Positions 45,703 to 54,733 are shown, counted from the first letter of the stretch. The stretch is DNA of 64,000 bases from Bosea vestrisii (GCF_030144325.1 NZ_CP126307.1:372001-436000), one strand, 5' to 3'. The notes: a model not told the origin generated them from the letters alone. Translations and numbers: made by a program.

Positions 45703-46428
45703 TCAGATCAGATCCGCAAGCCGCGCCCGTTTCACGCCGAGCGCCGCCATGTCGGCCCAGGCCTTATCGAGCGAACCGTTGAGGTCGATCGCCCGGCACG
45801 CCTCCTCGACGACGAGGGTCTCCAGCCCGTTGCGCGCCGCATCCTGCGCTGTCCAGCCGACGCAGAAATCGGTGGCGAGGCCGACGACGACGGCGCGGGC
45901 GACGCCGCGTTCTCTGAGATAGCCGCCGAGGCCCGTCGGCGTCTTGCGGTCGGCCTCGACGAAGCCGGAATAGCTGTCGACCTCGCGGCGATAGCCCTTG
46001 CGCACGATGGTCTGCGCCATGGTGAGGTCGAGATCGGCGCGGAACTCGGCGCCCTTGCTGCCCTGGATGCAGTGGTCGGGCCAGAGCACCTGCGGGCCAT
46101 AGGGCATCTGCATCATCTCAAACGGCTTCTTGCCGGGATGGCTGCTGGCGAAGGAGGAATGGCCGGCCGGGTGCCAATCCTGCGTCATGACGACATTGGC
46201 GAAGCGCTTACCCAAGGCGTTGATGACGGCGACGACTTCGTCGCCCTTGCCCACCGCCAGGCTGCCGCCCGGGCAGAAATCGTTCTGCACATCGACGACG
46301 ATGAGGGCGGTCCTTGCATCGATCACCGATTTCTCCTGTGCCTTCAGCGGTGACGCCGCGGCGGATGCGACGAGCACCGTCGCGCCCGCGACCAGGCTGC
46401 GCCGGTCGATCTCGAAGCCATCCTGCAT
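45703..46428 (-). CDS. pncA: Nicotinamidase / isochorismatase-fold hydrolase with Tat signal
   Basis: The enzyme is predicted to hydrolyse nicotinamide to nicotinate. It is 241 residues from the ATG at 46428 (GGGAGGCGAGG upstream). The N-terminus has a twin-arginine-like signal (DRRSLVAGATVLVASAAAS), unusual for a normally cytoplasmic enzyme. Catalytic and metal residues match PncA: Asp in VVDVQNDFCPGGSL, metal ligands in TQDWHPAGHSSFAS, and nucleophile Cys in GLATDFCVGWTA. WPDHCIQGSKGAEF is also typical. A longer frame to 46497 would bury the signal and is rejected. It is convergent with the cyclase gene (15-bp gap). Confidence 0.85.
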   Translation of the reverse strand: MQDGFEIDRRSLVAGATVLVASAAASPLKAQEKSVIDARTALIVVDVQNDFCPGGSLAVGKGDEVVAVINALGKRFANVVMTQDWHPAGHSSFASSHPGKKPFEMMQMPYGPQVLWPDHCIQGSKGAEFRADLDLTMAQTIVRKGYRREVDSYSGFVEADRKTPTGLGGYLRERGVARAVVVGLATDFCVGWTAQDAARNGLETLVVEEACRAIDLNGSLDKAWADMAALGVKRARLADLI

Positions 46429-46570
46429 CCTCGCCTCCCGAGCTGCTATCGGCGTCTCGGCGGCCGGAGGTGCGGAGCCGGAACCGAAGCGCACCATGTT
46501 ACCGCCAACCAGAGCGCGACGATATGCCTTCGCGCGCGGACAATGACGACAGCCGGGCGCAGGCCGCCGA

Positions 46571-47293
46571 TCATTCTCCCGCCGCCCGCGTCATCCGCGT
46601 GATGCCCCTGCGAGCGGCGAACATGCGGCCATAGACGTCGCCGGCGAGATCGGGCCGATAGCAGCGCTGTTCGAGCAACGGATCCCAGATGTGCTCCACC
46701 GTGTCGATCAGCTCGAAATCGGCCGCGAGGCGCGCCTCGAGCTGCAGGCGGTTCTTGCGGTTCTGGTATTCGAGCAGCACCAGCGAGGTCTTCGACAGGT
46801 CGAGATGATCGAGCACGTCGCCCTCCCCGCCTTCGATGTCAATCTTGACGATATCGGCTGAGGGCAGGCTCGAAGGATCGACCACCGCAACTTCGTAGCG
46901 CTCGACCATGGCGCCGGCCACGAAGGTGTCGCCGGCATAGGACGCGAGCCCCGATTCACCGTCGCCGGCAAAGCGGCTGAGGAAGGTCGCCGTCTTCTGG
47001 CCGCCCGGGAACAGCGCGGCATTGACCGTGACAATGTCGCGGCGCTGATGCGTGTTGCGCTTCAAGAGCTCGAAAGTGCCGGGATGCGGCTCGTAGGAGG
47101 TCACGGTGCTGCCCGGCCAGCGCGCGCTCGCCCAGAGCGCGAAGGAGCCGACATTGGCGCCGATATCGAGGATGTCGAGGCCGACGCCATCGAAGCCGGC
47201 TTCGTATTCGCCTTCTAGCACGTCCTTGATCGCCCAATGCATCGCCTCGGGCACGGCGAGGCTCATCGGGATACGCGCGACATACTGCTTCAT
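46571..47293 (-). CDS. FkbM-family methyltransferase
   Basis: This is an SAM-dependent O-methyltransferase of the FkbM group, 240 residues. The SAM-binding motif I is LDILDIGANVGSFALWA (about 39-55), followed by YEPHPGTFELLKRN and the DIVKIDIEGGEGDVLDHL segment characteristic of FkbM proteins. Substrates in this family include polysaccharides and polyketides; none can be assigned here. It lies downstream of dnaE on the same strand with a 76-bp gap. Confidence 0.87.
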   Translation of the reverse strand: MKQYVARIPMSLAVPEAMHWAIKDVLEGEYEAGFDGVGLDILDIGANVGSFALWASARWPGSTVTSYEPHPGTFELLKRNTHQRRDIVTVNAALFPGGQKTATFLSRFAGDGESGLASYAGDTFVAGAMVERYEVAVVDPSSLPSADIVKIDIEGGEGDVLDHLDLSKTSLVLLEYQNRKNRLQLEARLAADFELIDTVEHIWDPLLEQRCYRPDLAGDVYGRMFAARRGITRMTRAAGE

Positions 47294-47369
47294 TCAGTCC
47301 CCCGGACATCATCGTTGTCTGCGCACACTCTGAAGCCTTGGCCGCCGACGGCGCAAGGCCGGGCAGGCT

Positions 47370-50300
47370 TCAGCGCAGCTCGACGTTCACCACACCGGGC
47401 GCGGCGCGCACCGCGTTGGCGACCTGCTGGTTGACCGGATAGCGCCCGGGCAATTCGATCTCGACCTCCTGGGCGCCGTCGTCGAGGATCATCACCAGCG
47501 AGATCTTGCCGTCGGCGCGCACGCCGTCGCGCGGCTTCACCCGCTCGGCGATCGAGGACAGCGCCTTGTCATCGCGCAGGAAGATGCAGAGGTCCTGCTT
47601 CTGCCGGTTGGCGAGATCGTCGAGCCGCTCGCAATCCTCGATGCGCGGGCGCACCTCCTCGCCGTCGAGCACGGCCGAGAGTCTCAGGACTAATGCCGCA
47701 CCGGGCTCGAGCAGCTCGCGATAGCGCTGCAGGCCCTCCGAGAACAGGATCGCCTCGAACTGGCCGCTGGGATCGGACAGCTGCACGATACCCATCTTGT
47801 TGCCGGATTTGGTCCGGCGTTCCGACCTGTCGATGACGGAGGCGGCGACCTTGGCGATCGAGGTGCCGCTGGCGCGGACATTGCGGGCGAAATCGGCATA
47901 GCTCTGCACGCGCAGGCGCTTGAGCACATGCTCGTAGTCGTCGAGTGGATGCCCCGACAGGAAGAATCCGACCGCATCGTGCTCGCGCTGCAGTCGCTCG
48001 GCCGGCGCCCAGGGCTCGAAGGGCGGGATGCGGAAGGCTTCCGCCACCCCGCCGCCACCGAAGAGTTCGGACTGGCCACCCTCGGCGGCATCGCGCGTGC
48101 GGTTCGAGAGCGCGAGCATGCCATCGACAGCCGCCATCGCCTTGGCCCGCTCCGGCTCGATCTCATCGAGCGTGCCGGCCGAGATCAGCGCCTCGATCGT
48201 GCGCCGGTTGACCAGGCGCGTGTCGATCCTGCGGGCGAAATCGGCGAGGTCGCGGAACGGGCCCTGCTTGGCCCGCGCCGCGACGATCGATTCGACCGCC
48301 ACCCGGCCGACGCCCTTGATCGCGCCGAGAGCATAGCGGATCGCTTCGTCGGCGACGTCGAAATCGACACCGGAGCGGTTGATCGAGGGCGGCTCGACCC
48401 TGATACCGAGCCGCTCCGCATCGCGACGGAACTCCGAGAGCTTGTCGGTATTGCCGATATCGAGCGTCATCGACGCTGCGAGGAACTCGACGGGAAAGTT
48501 CGCCTTGAGGTAGGCGGTCTGGAAGGCGACCACGGCATAGGCCGCCGCATGGCTCTTGTTGAAGCCGTAGTCGGCGAACTTCGCCAGCAGGTCGAAGATC
48601 TCGGAAGCCAGATCCTTCTTCAGCCCGGATTCGATCGCGCCCTTCACGAAACGGTCGCGCTGGGCGTCCATCTCGGCCTTGATCTTCTTGCCCATGGCGC
48701 GGCGCAGCAGGTCGGCTTCGCCGAGCGAATAGCCCGACAGCGCCTGCGCCACCTGCATCACCTGTTCCTGGTAGACGATGATGCCATGCGTCTCGGATAG
48801 GAACGGCTCCATGCCAGGATGCAGATAGGTCGGCTCCTCGAGCCCGAGCTTGCGGCGGCAATAGGTCGGGATGTTGTCCATAGGGCCGGGGCGGTAGAGC
48901 GCCACCAGCGCGATCAGGTCCTCGATCCGGTCGGCCTTCATTTCGACCAGCGCCTTGCGCATGCCGACCGATTCCACCTGGAACACGCCGACCGTCTCGC
49001 CGCGCGACAGCATCTCGTAGGTCTTCGGATCGTCGAAGGGCAGCTGCGCCAGGTCGACCGCGATCCCGCGCTGGGCGATCAGCTTGACCGCGATGGTCAG
49101 CGTGGTCAGCGTCTTCAAGCCGAGGAAGTCGAACTTCACCAGCCCTGCCTGCTCGACCCATTTCATGTTGAACTGGGTGACGCGCATGCCGGTGCGCGGG
49201 TCGACCGAGAGCGCGACCAGCTCTTCCAGCGGCCGGTCGCCGATGACGACGCCGGCGGCGTGGGTCGAGGCGTGGCGGTGCAGCCCCTCGAGCTTCTGGG
49301 CGATCTCGAGCAGACGCGCGACGACCGGCTCCTCGGCCGCCGCCTCCTGCAGCTTCGGCTCGCCGGCGATGGCTTCGGGCAAGGTGATCGGCTTGGCCGG
49401 GTTCTGCGGCACCAGCTTGGTCAGCTTGTCGACCTGGCCGTAGGGCATTTCCAGCACGCGGCCGACGTCGCGCAGCACGCCGCGCGCCTGCAAAGTGCCG
49501 AAGGTGATGATCTGGGCGACCCGCTGCTCGCCATAGCGATGCTTGACGTAGTCGATCACCTCTTCACGCCGGTACTGGCAGAAGTCGATGTCGAAGTCCG
49601 GCATCGAGACGCGGTCGGGGTTGAGGAAGCGCTCGAACAGCAGGCCGAAGCGCAGCGGGTCGACGTCGGTGATGGTCAAGGCATAGGCGACGAGCGAGCC
49701 TGCGCCCGAACCGCGCCCCGGCCCGACCGGGATGTCGTGATCCTTGGCCCATTTGATGAAGTCGGCAACGATCAGGAAATAGCCCGGGAATTTCATCCGG
49801 GTGATAATTGAGAGCTCGAAGGCGAGCCGTTTTTCGTAGTCCTCGACCGTGAAGGCCCCAGCCGGTCCATGCTTGGCCAACCGTGCTTCGAGCCCCGCCT
49901 TCGCCTGGCTCTCCAGCTCTTCTGCTTCGTCGCGACCCTCCTCGCCGAAGCGCGGCAGGATCGGCTTGCGCAGGCCGACGCGCCAGGAGCAGCGCCGGGC
50001 GATCTCGACGGTCGACGCCAACGCTTCCGGCAGGTCGGCGAAGCGCCGCTTCATCTCTGCCCGGCTGGCGAAATAATGCTCCGGCGTGACGCGTCGGCGT
50101 TCATTGTCGGAGACCAGCCGGCCGGCCGCGACCGCAAGCAGTGCGTCATGCGCCTCGAAATCGGCCGGCTTGCCAAAATAAGGTTCGTTGGTGGCGACGA
50201 TCGGCAGATCATTGTCATAGGCGAGCCGCAGCAGCCCGGCCTCGATCGCCGCTCCGTCCTCGCGATCATGGCGCTGAAGCTCGACGTAGAGCCGGTCGCC

Positions 50301-50837
50301 GAAGATCGCCCGCAGTCGCTTCAGCCGCGTTTCCGCCTGGGCCGGCTGGCCGGCACGCAGCGCCGCGTCAAGCGGCCCACCGAAGCCGCCGGTCAGCGCA
50401 ATCAGATCATGGGCGCATTCGGCGACATGGTCGATCGCCGCGACCGGCGCGCCAGCCCCGGCCACCAGGCAGGCCTGCGTCACCAGCTTCATCAGATTGC
50501 TGTAGCCGGCCTCGCTCGTCGCCAGCAGGACGAGATGTGGCGTCACGCTCTGGATCGGCTTGCGTCCGCCCGTGTCCTCATCGGCGAAGTCGACGGAGAG
50601 CTGGACGCCCGCGATCGGCTGGACACCGGAGCTCGCCAGCTTCTCGGAGAATTCGAGCGCGCCGAACAGATTGTTGGTGTCGGTCAGCGCCATGGCCGGC
50701 TGGCCGTCGCCGGCGGCGAGCTTGGCGAGCGTGCCGACCTGGATCGCGCCCTCGAGCAGCGAATAGCTCGAATGAACATGCAGATGGACGAAGCCGACCT
50801 CGTCCTGAACCAGTGCGTCGTCTTTGCGGTCGGTCAT
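47370..50837 (-). CDS. dnaE: DNA polymerase III alpha subunit (replicative)
   Basis: DnaE is the catalytic subunit of the replicative polymerase. It is 1155 residues, normal for the class. The PHP domain starts FVHLHVHSSYSLLEGAI (about residues 17-33). The catalytic aspartates are in MPDFDIDFCQYRR (near 424), with GPGRGSGAGSLVAYAL upstream (about 376-391). A helix-hairpin-helix region (AIKGVGRVAVESIV) and an OB domain (about 1000-1080) follow. It is the replicative DnaE1 type and not the SOS-linked DnaE2, because no imuAB genes adjoin. A LexA-type promoter 0.3 kb upstream could nonetheless read into it. Confidence 0.96.
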   Translation of the reverse strand: MTDRKDDALVQDEVGFVHLHVHSSYSLLEGAIQVGTLAKLAAGDGQPAMALTDTNNLFGALEFSEKLASSGVQPIAGVQLSVDFADEDTGGRKPIQSVTPHLVLLATSEAGYSNLMKLVTQACLVAGAGAPVAAIDHVAECAHDLIALTGGFGGPLDAALRAGQPAQAETRLKRLRAIFGDRLYVELQRHDREDGAAIEAGLLRLAYDNDLPIVATNEPYFGKPADFEAHDALLAVAAGRLVSDNERRRVTPEHYFASRAEMKRRFADLPEALASTVEIARRCSWRVGLRKPILPRFGEEGRDEAEELESQAKAGLEARLAKHGPAGAFTVEDYEKRLAFELSIITRMKFPGYFLIVADFIKWAKDHDIPVGPGRGSGAGSLVAYALTITDVDPLRFGLLFERFLNPDRVSMPDFDIDFCQYRREEVIDYVKHRYGEQRVAQIITFGTLQARGVLRDVGRVLEMPYGQVDKLTKLVPQNPAKPITLPEAIAGEPKLQEAAAEEPVVARLLEIAQKLEGLHRHASTHAAGVVIGDRPLEELVALSVDPRTGMRVTQFNMKWVEQAGLVKFDFLGLKTLTTLTIAVKLIAQRGIAVDLAQLPFDDPKTYEMLSRGETVGVFQVESVGMRKALVEMKADRIEDLIALVALYRPGPMDNIPTYCRRKLGLEEPTYLHPGMEPFLSETHGIIVYQEQVMQVAQALSGYSLGEADLLRRAMGKKIKAEMDAQRDRFVKGAIESGLKKDLASEIFDLLAKFADYGFNKSHAAAYAVVAFQTAYLKANFPVEFLAASMTLDIGNTDKLSEFRRDAERLGIRVEPPSINRSGVDFDVADEAIRYALGAIKGVGRVAVESIVAARAKQGPFRDLADFARRIDTRLVNRRTIEALISAGTLDEIEPERAKAMAAVDGMLALSNRTRDAAEGGQSELFGGGGVAEAFRIPPFEPWAPAERLQREHDAVGFFLSGHPLDDYEHVLKRLRVQSYADFARNVRASGTSIAKVAASVIDRSERRTKSGNKMGIVQLSDPSGQFEAILFSEGLQRYRELLEPGAALVLRLSAVLDGEEVRPRIEDCERLDDLANRQKQDLCIFLRDDKALSSIAERVKPRDGVRADGKISLVMILDDGAQEVEIELPGRYPVNQQVANAVRAAPGVVNVELR

Positions 50838-51020
50838 CGCGCCCTCCGGCGCGCCATCCGTTCAGCCAGTGGGCCGAGCGGGAGGACTTGCGCCGATTCT
50901 TGATCCTGGGAGCATGCTCCGAACCGGTTATGGCGCGCCACCCCATCTCGGTCGAGCGGGCCGGGATGCGAGGCTGTGGACACGTCGCCAAAGCATCTCC
51001 AGCCTCCGTCCGTAAGGCTG

Positions 51021-51131
51021 TCAGACGTGCGGCCCCGAGGCGAGCGCCGCCCAAACCCAGATCATTCCCACGAAGAGCGCGAGCGCGAGGAACTCCACGG
51101 CTCCGGCCATCAGCTTACGGGCAACCAGCAT
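51021..51131 (-). CDS. 36-residue membrane protein under a LexA-type promoter
   Basis: This small gene has a very good ribosome site (GGAGG, 6 bases before the ATG at 51131) and a TGA at 51021-51023. The 36-residue product has a short basic N-terminus (MLVARKLM). A single hydrophobic span follows, at about residues 10-31 (AVEFLALALFVGMIWVWAAL), then the tail ASGPHV. The charge distribution predicts an N-in inner-membrane orientation. Two SOS boxes overlap its sigma70-like promoter. The architecture recalls Caulobacter SidA, a 29-residue LexA-controlled inner-membrane inhibitor of cell division, but there is no sequence evidence of homology. Function is therefore inferred. dnaE begins 183 bases downstream on the same strand. 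Confidence 0.75.
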   Translation of the reverse strand: MLVARKLMAGAVEFLALALFVGMIWVWAALASGPHV

Positions 51132-51145
51132 GTCCGACCTCCAAT

Positions 51146-51188
51146 GTTCTCTATATGTTCATATTAGTTTTCTGTTTGTTCGCGTCAA
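51146..51188 (-). promoter_or_regulatory. LexA-type promoter of the small membrane protein gene
   Basis: On the minus strand: -35 TTGACG (51183-51188), 16 bases, -10 TAATAT (51161-51166). The spacer holds an imperfect SOS box (plus-strand reading GTTT-N7-GTTC, 51167-51181). A perfect box (GTTC-N7-GTTC, 51146-51160) follows the -10. The layout, with one box in the spacer and one just after the -10, is the same as at lexA in this window. Confidence 0.82.
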
Positions 51189-51228
51189 TGTCGCAACGGC
51201 GCTGCTAGGCTGCTGACGTCGCAGGCGG

Positions 51229-51264
51229 TTAACGAGCATTTACCGAAGCTGAAAGGGGGTTAAC
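51229..51264. promoter_or_regulatory. Possible CtrA sites before the DMT transporter gene
   Basis: TTAA-N7-TTAC (51229-51243) is one mismatch from the CtrA full site TTAA-N7-TTAA, and a lone TTAAC follows at 51260-51264. They lie 45-80 bases before the transporter start. The match is short and could be chance. Confidence 0.25.
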
Positions 51265-51308
51265 GGCGACACCTGCCCGCCCGGCGGAATCGTGTAAGGC
51301 TCGGCCGC

Positions 51309-52214
51309 ATGACCTCCTCCCCTGATCAGCCCCGCCCTCGGCTCCGCAACGAGACGCTCGGCGTCGTGCTGATGGCGGTGTCGATGCTGATCATCCCGAC
51401 CTCCGACGCCATCGCCAAATATCTCAGCAGCGCTCACTCACCGGTCTTCCTGAGCTGGATACGCTATGTCGCGGCGCTCGGTTTCATCCTCCCGGTCGCC
51501 CTGCTCCAGCGCGGGCGCATGACGGCAACGGCCTCGGCATCCTCGGGCCGCTACTGGCTGTCGCAAATCCTGCGCACGGCCTTCCTCGTCGCGGCGATGA
51601 CACTCTATTTCGTGGCGATCGTGCGGATTCCGCTAGCCGATGCGCTCGGCGCCTATTTCATCGCCCCGATCGTGGCGACCCTGCTCGCCTCAATCGCGCT
51701 GCGCGAGCGGCTCGACCGGCGAAAGCTGCTCGCAGTCGCCCTCGGCTTCGTCGGCGCCATCCTCGTCGTGCGCCCGGGTACCGAGACCAGCACCGACACG
51801 CTGATCGCGCTCGCCTCCGGCTTCTGCATGGCCTGCTATCTGGTGCTGACCCGCGCCACCGCGCAGGACCGGCCACCGGTGGCGACGCTGACGATCCAGC
51901 TCGTGCTCGGCATCCTGATGCTGATGCCGTTCGCCCTGCTGCAATGGACGACGCCGACGCGCGAAGAGCTGCTGCTGATCCTGCTGATGGGCCTGGTCGC
52001 CACGATCAGCAACCTGATGACGATCAGCGCCTTCCGCCTGGCGCAGGTGCAGACGCTCTCGCCCTTGGTCTATCTCGAGCTGATCGGCGCGACCGCGCTC
52101 GGCTTTGTCGTGTTCGGCGACCTGCCTTCGCCGATAACCTGTGCCGGAATCGCCGTGATTGTCGTCGCCGGGCTGATCGTTGCGACCACTTCACCCGCGC
52201 GCCGCAAGAGCTGA
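51309..52214 (+). CDS. DMT-superfamily (EamA) transporter
   Basis: This is a predicted inner-membrane metabolite exporter, 301 residues, with two EamA repeats and about ten membrane segments. The first repeat opens LGVVLMAVSMLIIPTSDAIAKYLSS and ends near LVVRPG, and the second starts about residue 160. The loop after segment 4 has the usual RIPLADALGAYFIAP pattern. The substrate is unknown. It is convergent with the PAS sensor gene (11-bp gap). Confidence 0.87.
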   Translation: MTSSPDQPRPRLRNETLGVVLMAVSMLIIPTSDAIAKYLSSAHSPVFLSWIRYVAALGFILPVALLQRGRMTATASASSGRYWLSQILRTAFLVAAMTLYFVAIVRIPLADALGAYFIAPIVATLLASIALRERLDRRKLLAVALGFVGAILVVRPGTETSTDTLIALASGFCMACYLVLTRATAQDRPPVATLTIQLVLGILMLMPFALLQWTTPTREELLLILLMGLVATISNLMTISAFRLAQVQTLSPLVYLELIGATALGFVVFGDLPSPITCAGIAVIVVAGLIVATTSPARRKS

Positions 52215-52225
52215 GGCAGCGCGCC

Positions 52226-53857
52226 TCAGCCGGCAGCCTGCGTCGCCTGCTCGGTCCGCTCCTCGATCAGGCTCAGCAGCACGCGCGACTCGCCGTCATG
52301 GCTCGCGATGAGCACACGCCTGATACCGATCAGGCGGCGGCCGTTCCCAGGTGTCTCGATCGCGCGTACCGTCATTGTGGCGCCGGCCTCCGCCCGCTGG
52401 AGCTGGCGCTCCTCGTGCTCGATCCAGTCAGCGGTCTCGGCATCGAAGACATCGCGCGCCGTCCCGCCGATCATCTCGGCACGGCTGACGCCGAACAGGA
52501 CCTCTGCCGCGCGATTGACGAATAGGTAGCGGAGCGTCGCCGCGTCCTTGGCGACGATGGCCACGCCGATGTTCTCCATGATCGCTGCGAGCAGATGCTC
52601 GGTGCGCTCGAGCGAGCGCTGCAGATGCCGTTGCTCGGTGAAATCCTCATGCGTCGACACCCAGCCGACGCCGCCGGTCATCGGCCGCTCGACGATACGG
52701 ATGACCCGTCCGTCCTTGAGGTCGACATGCTTGACGGCGGGCCTGCCCTGCTCGATCCGCGCAAGGATGGCCTCGACATAGCTCTCGACGTCGCCGGCGA
52801 AGGTACCAATCTCGATCCGGCGCCGAAGGATATCGCGGATCGTCAGGCCCGATTGCGGCATGTCCTGCGGAAGCCGATAGATCTTCCGGTAGGACGCGTT
52901 CATTAGGATGATCTTGCCCTCCGGGTCCAGCATCATCAGGCCCGGCATCATGCTGTTGATCGCTGCCAGCAGATGGCGCTTGTTCTCCTGGAGCTGAATT
53001 TCGAGATTGTCGCGCTGCCGCGAGCTCGTCCGTTCAAGCGTCCGCAATTCCTTGTTGCGGATCAGCGTGTCCTGAAGCTGCTGCACGGCCTGTCCGAGCT
53101 TGCCGACTTCGTCGAGACGCTCGCTGTGCGGCACAGTGACGACCACCTTGCCGGCCGCGATGTGGTCGGCGGTTTCGGTGATCTCGTGCAACGGGGCGAT
53201 CAGCGAGCGGCGGATCAACGCGCCAACGTAAGCAGCAAGAGCGAGCACCGCGAGGCCGAGCAGAACGATGAGCCAGGTGGTGAACCAGGCACGCTGATTC
53301 AGGATGACGACCTCATCGGCTCGCCGCGCATAGATCTGCCCGAGCGCTTCCAGATCTGCATTGAGCGCAGCCCTGGCGGTGCGGTTTGCTTCGTTGTCAC
53401 CCCAAGCCCGCCCGGCCGCCTGGCTGACGACATTTGCGCGGCGCACCAGTTCGGCGCGGAAACGGATGAAGTCACCGATGCGCGGCTTGAACGCGGCAAA
53501 GAGCTCGGCATCGTCGTTTCGGACGATCTTCTCCCAGGCATCGACCACATCGGCGAGGTCGCGATTGCGTTTCAGCAGGTTTTCGCCGTAGCGCGCCACC
53601 GTCGCGGAATCGCTCGACATGTAGATGCCGCGCGATTCCATCACGACAGCGTAGATCAAGCCGTTCGCCCGCTCGACATAGGCGGCCGAGCGCGACGAAA
53701 GGCTGAGCTTGTCCTGGTATTCCGCCTGCTGCCGGAAGGATAGGAGCGCCACCGCCACCAGCGCGCAGATCATGACGAAGAAGGCGCAGCTCGCAGCATA
53801 GACCTGATGGCGCAGGCTGACGGCCCGCAGACGATCGAGGATATGGCGCTGCACCAT
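52226..53857 (-). CDS. Membrane HAMP-PAS-PAS sensor without an output domain
   Basis: The 543-residue protein starts from the ATG at 53857 (GGAGG upstream; a GTG at 53872 is the longer option). Order: membrane segment 1 (about 17-40), a roughly 160-residue helical periplasmic domain, membrane segment 2 (about 195-217), HAMP (about 218-270), a coiled linker, PAS 1 (about 290-395) and PAS 2 (about 410-535). It then stops. No histidine kinase, GGDEF, EAL or methyl-accepting region follows. Proteins with this layout often continue into GGDEF-EAL right after the IEERTEQ-type linker, which is where this one ends. It may signal through a partner or be a truncated gene. Confidence 0.82.
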   Translation of the reverse strand: MVQRHILDRLRAVSLRHQVYAASCAFFVMICALVAVALLSFRQQAEYQDKLSLSSRSAAYVERANGLIYAVVMESRGIYMSSDSATVARYGENLLKRNRDLADVVDAWEKIVRNDDAELFAAFKPRIGDFIRFRAELVRRANVVSQAAGRAWGDNEANRTARAALNADLEALGQIYARRADEVVILNQRAWFTTWLIVLLGLAVLALAAYVGALIRRSLIAPLHEITETADHIAAGKVVVTVPHSERLDEVGKLGQAVQQLQDTLIRNKELRTLERTSSRQRDNLEIQLQENKRHLLAAINSMMPGLMMLDPEGKIILMNASYRKIYRLPQDMPQSGLTIRDILRRRIEIGTFAGDVESYVEAILARIEQGRPAVKHVDLKDGRVIRIVERPMTGGVGWVSTHEDFTEQRHLQRSLERTEHLLAAIMENIGVAIVAKDAATLRYLFVNRAAEVLFGVSRAEMIGGTARDVFDAETADWIEHEERQLQRAEAGATMTVRAIETPGNGRRLIGIRRVLIASHDGESRVLLSLIEERTEQATQAAG

Positions 53858-53950
53858 GTCAGCGACCTCCACTTGAAGGAGGCCAGTGCTGCACGCGAAT
53901 TCCTTAAGGTCAGGTTTCGCAGCCGCGGTGCCCGCAGTTTGCGGGAGAAG

Positions 53951-54733
53951 CTACCGGACCAGGCCCGAGAGCAGCGCAACGATCGCACGCGGCTCGATCT
54001 CGGATGGCGTCTCGTCGAACGCGGCGCGATAATAGTCGAGCATGCTGAGCTGCTCGAAATTGTTCCAGATCTCCTCGTCGTTCATCGCCTGGCCGCGCTC
54101 CTCGAGATTGAGAATCATGCCGTAATCCTCGGTGCCGGGCTCGCCGGAGACCAGCGGCGGCGGTAGCGGCTCGGAGCGCAATTCGTGTTCCGCCGCGGCG
54201 ATCGCCGCCAAAGCCCCGGTAACCCAGACGCGATGATAAGCGTTGGAGACGTCCCGCTCGGGCTCGCCAGCGCTGGTCAATATAGCGCGGCAGGCGGCAG
54301 CGAACGTATCGACCATGCCGTTGCGCTCGGCCAGCCGGTCGGCCGCGTTGTAGTTGGCGTGGATCGGGTCGACATAGGCGAATTCGTTCTGCAGCAGCCG
54401 CGCCGGCTCGCCCTGGAGGAAGAGCCAGGGATAGGCGTTGTCGATCAGGATCTGGCCGGGCAGCAGATGCGCGGCCTGATTCTCGCCGGAGGCGCTGAAG
54501 AACTGCTGCTCGGCACCTTTGCAGGTCACGCTTGGATTGGGCGTCAGCGGCAGCCCTCCCTGGCCCGGCATCCGGATCGCCGCCATGTAGACCAGCACCT
54601 TGGCGACGCGCGCATTGCGCGAATGGCCGTGCCAGATCGCCTTTTCATTATCGGAGGAAAAGCGCTGGACTCGCAGCAGGCGGAAGCGCTCCTGGGCCGA
54701 GACGGCGCGATCGGGAGAACGACGACGTCCCAT
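53951..54733 (-). CDS. Unrecognised protein coupled to a PAAR gene (type VI locus)
   Basis: The product is 260 residues with no signal peptide, membrane segment or motif I recognise. The N-terminus is basic (MGRRRSPDRAVSAQERFRLL). The middle is rich in aromatic residues (HLLPGQILIDNAYPWLFLQG). The C-terminal third is acidic and helical (MNDEEIWNNFEQLSMLDYYR). The ATG is one base after the PAAR stop (TGA-G-ATG), so the two are translated together. Genes directly after a PAAR spike gene are often effectors, adaptors or chaperones of type VI secretion. Which applies, if any, is not shown by sequence. Confidence 0.7.
   Translation of the reverse strand: MGRRRSPDRAVSAQERFRLLRVQRFSSDNEKAIWHGHSRNARVAKVLVYMAAIRMPGQGGLPLTPNPSVTCKGAEQQFFSASGENQAAHLLPGQILIDNAYPWLFLQGEPARLLQNEFAYVDPIHANYNAADRLAERNGMVDTFAAACRAILTSAGEPERDVSNAYHRVWVTGALAAIAAAEHELRSEPLPPPLVSGEPGTEDYGMILNLEERGQAMNDEEIWNNFEQLSMLDYYRAAFDETPSEIEPRAIVALLSGLVR

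Noticed and set aside
47370..50837. SOS-mutagenesis DnaE2 identity for the polymerase gene, given the nearby LexA promoter
   Set aside because: The length, PHP domain and absence of imuA/imuB neighbours fit replicative DnaE1.
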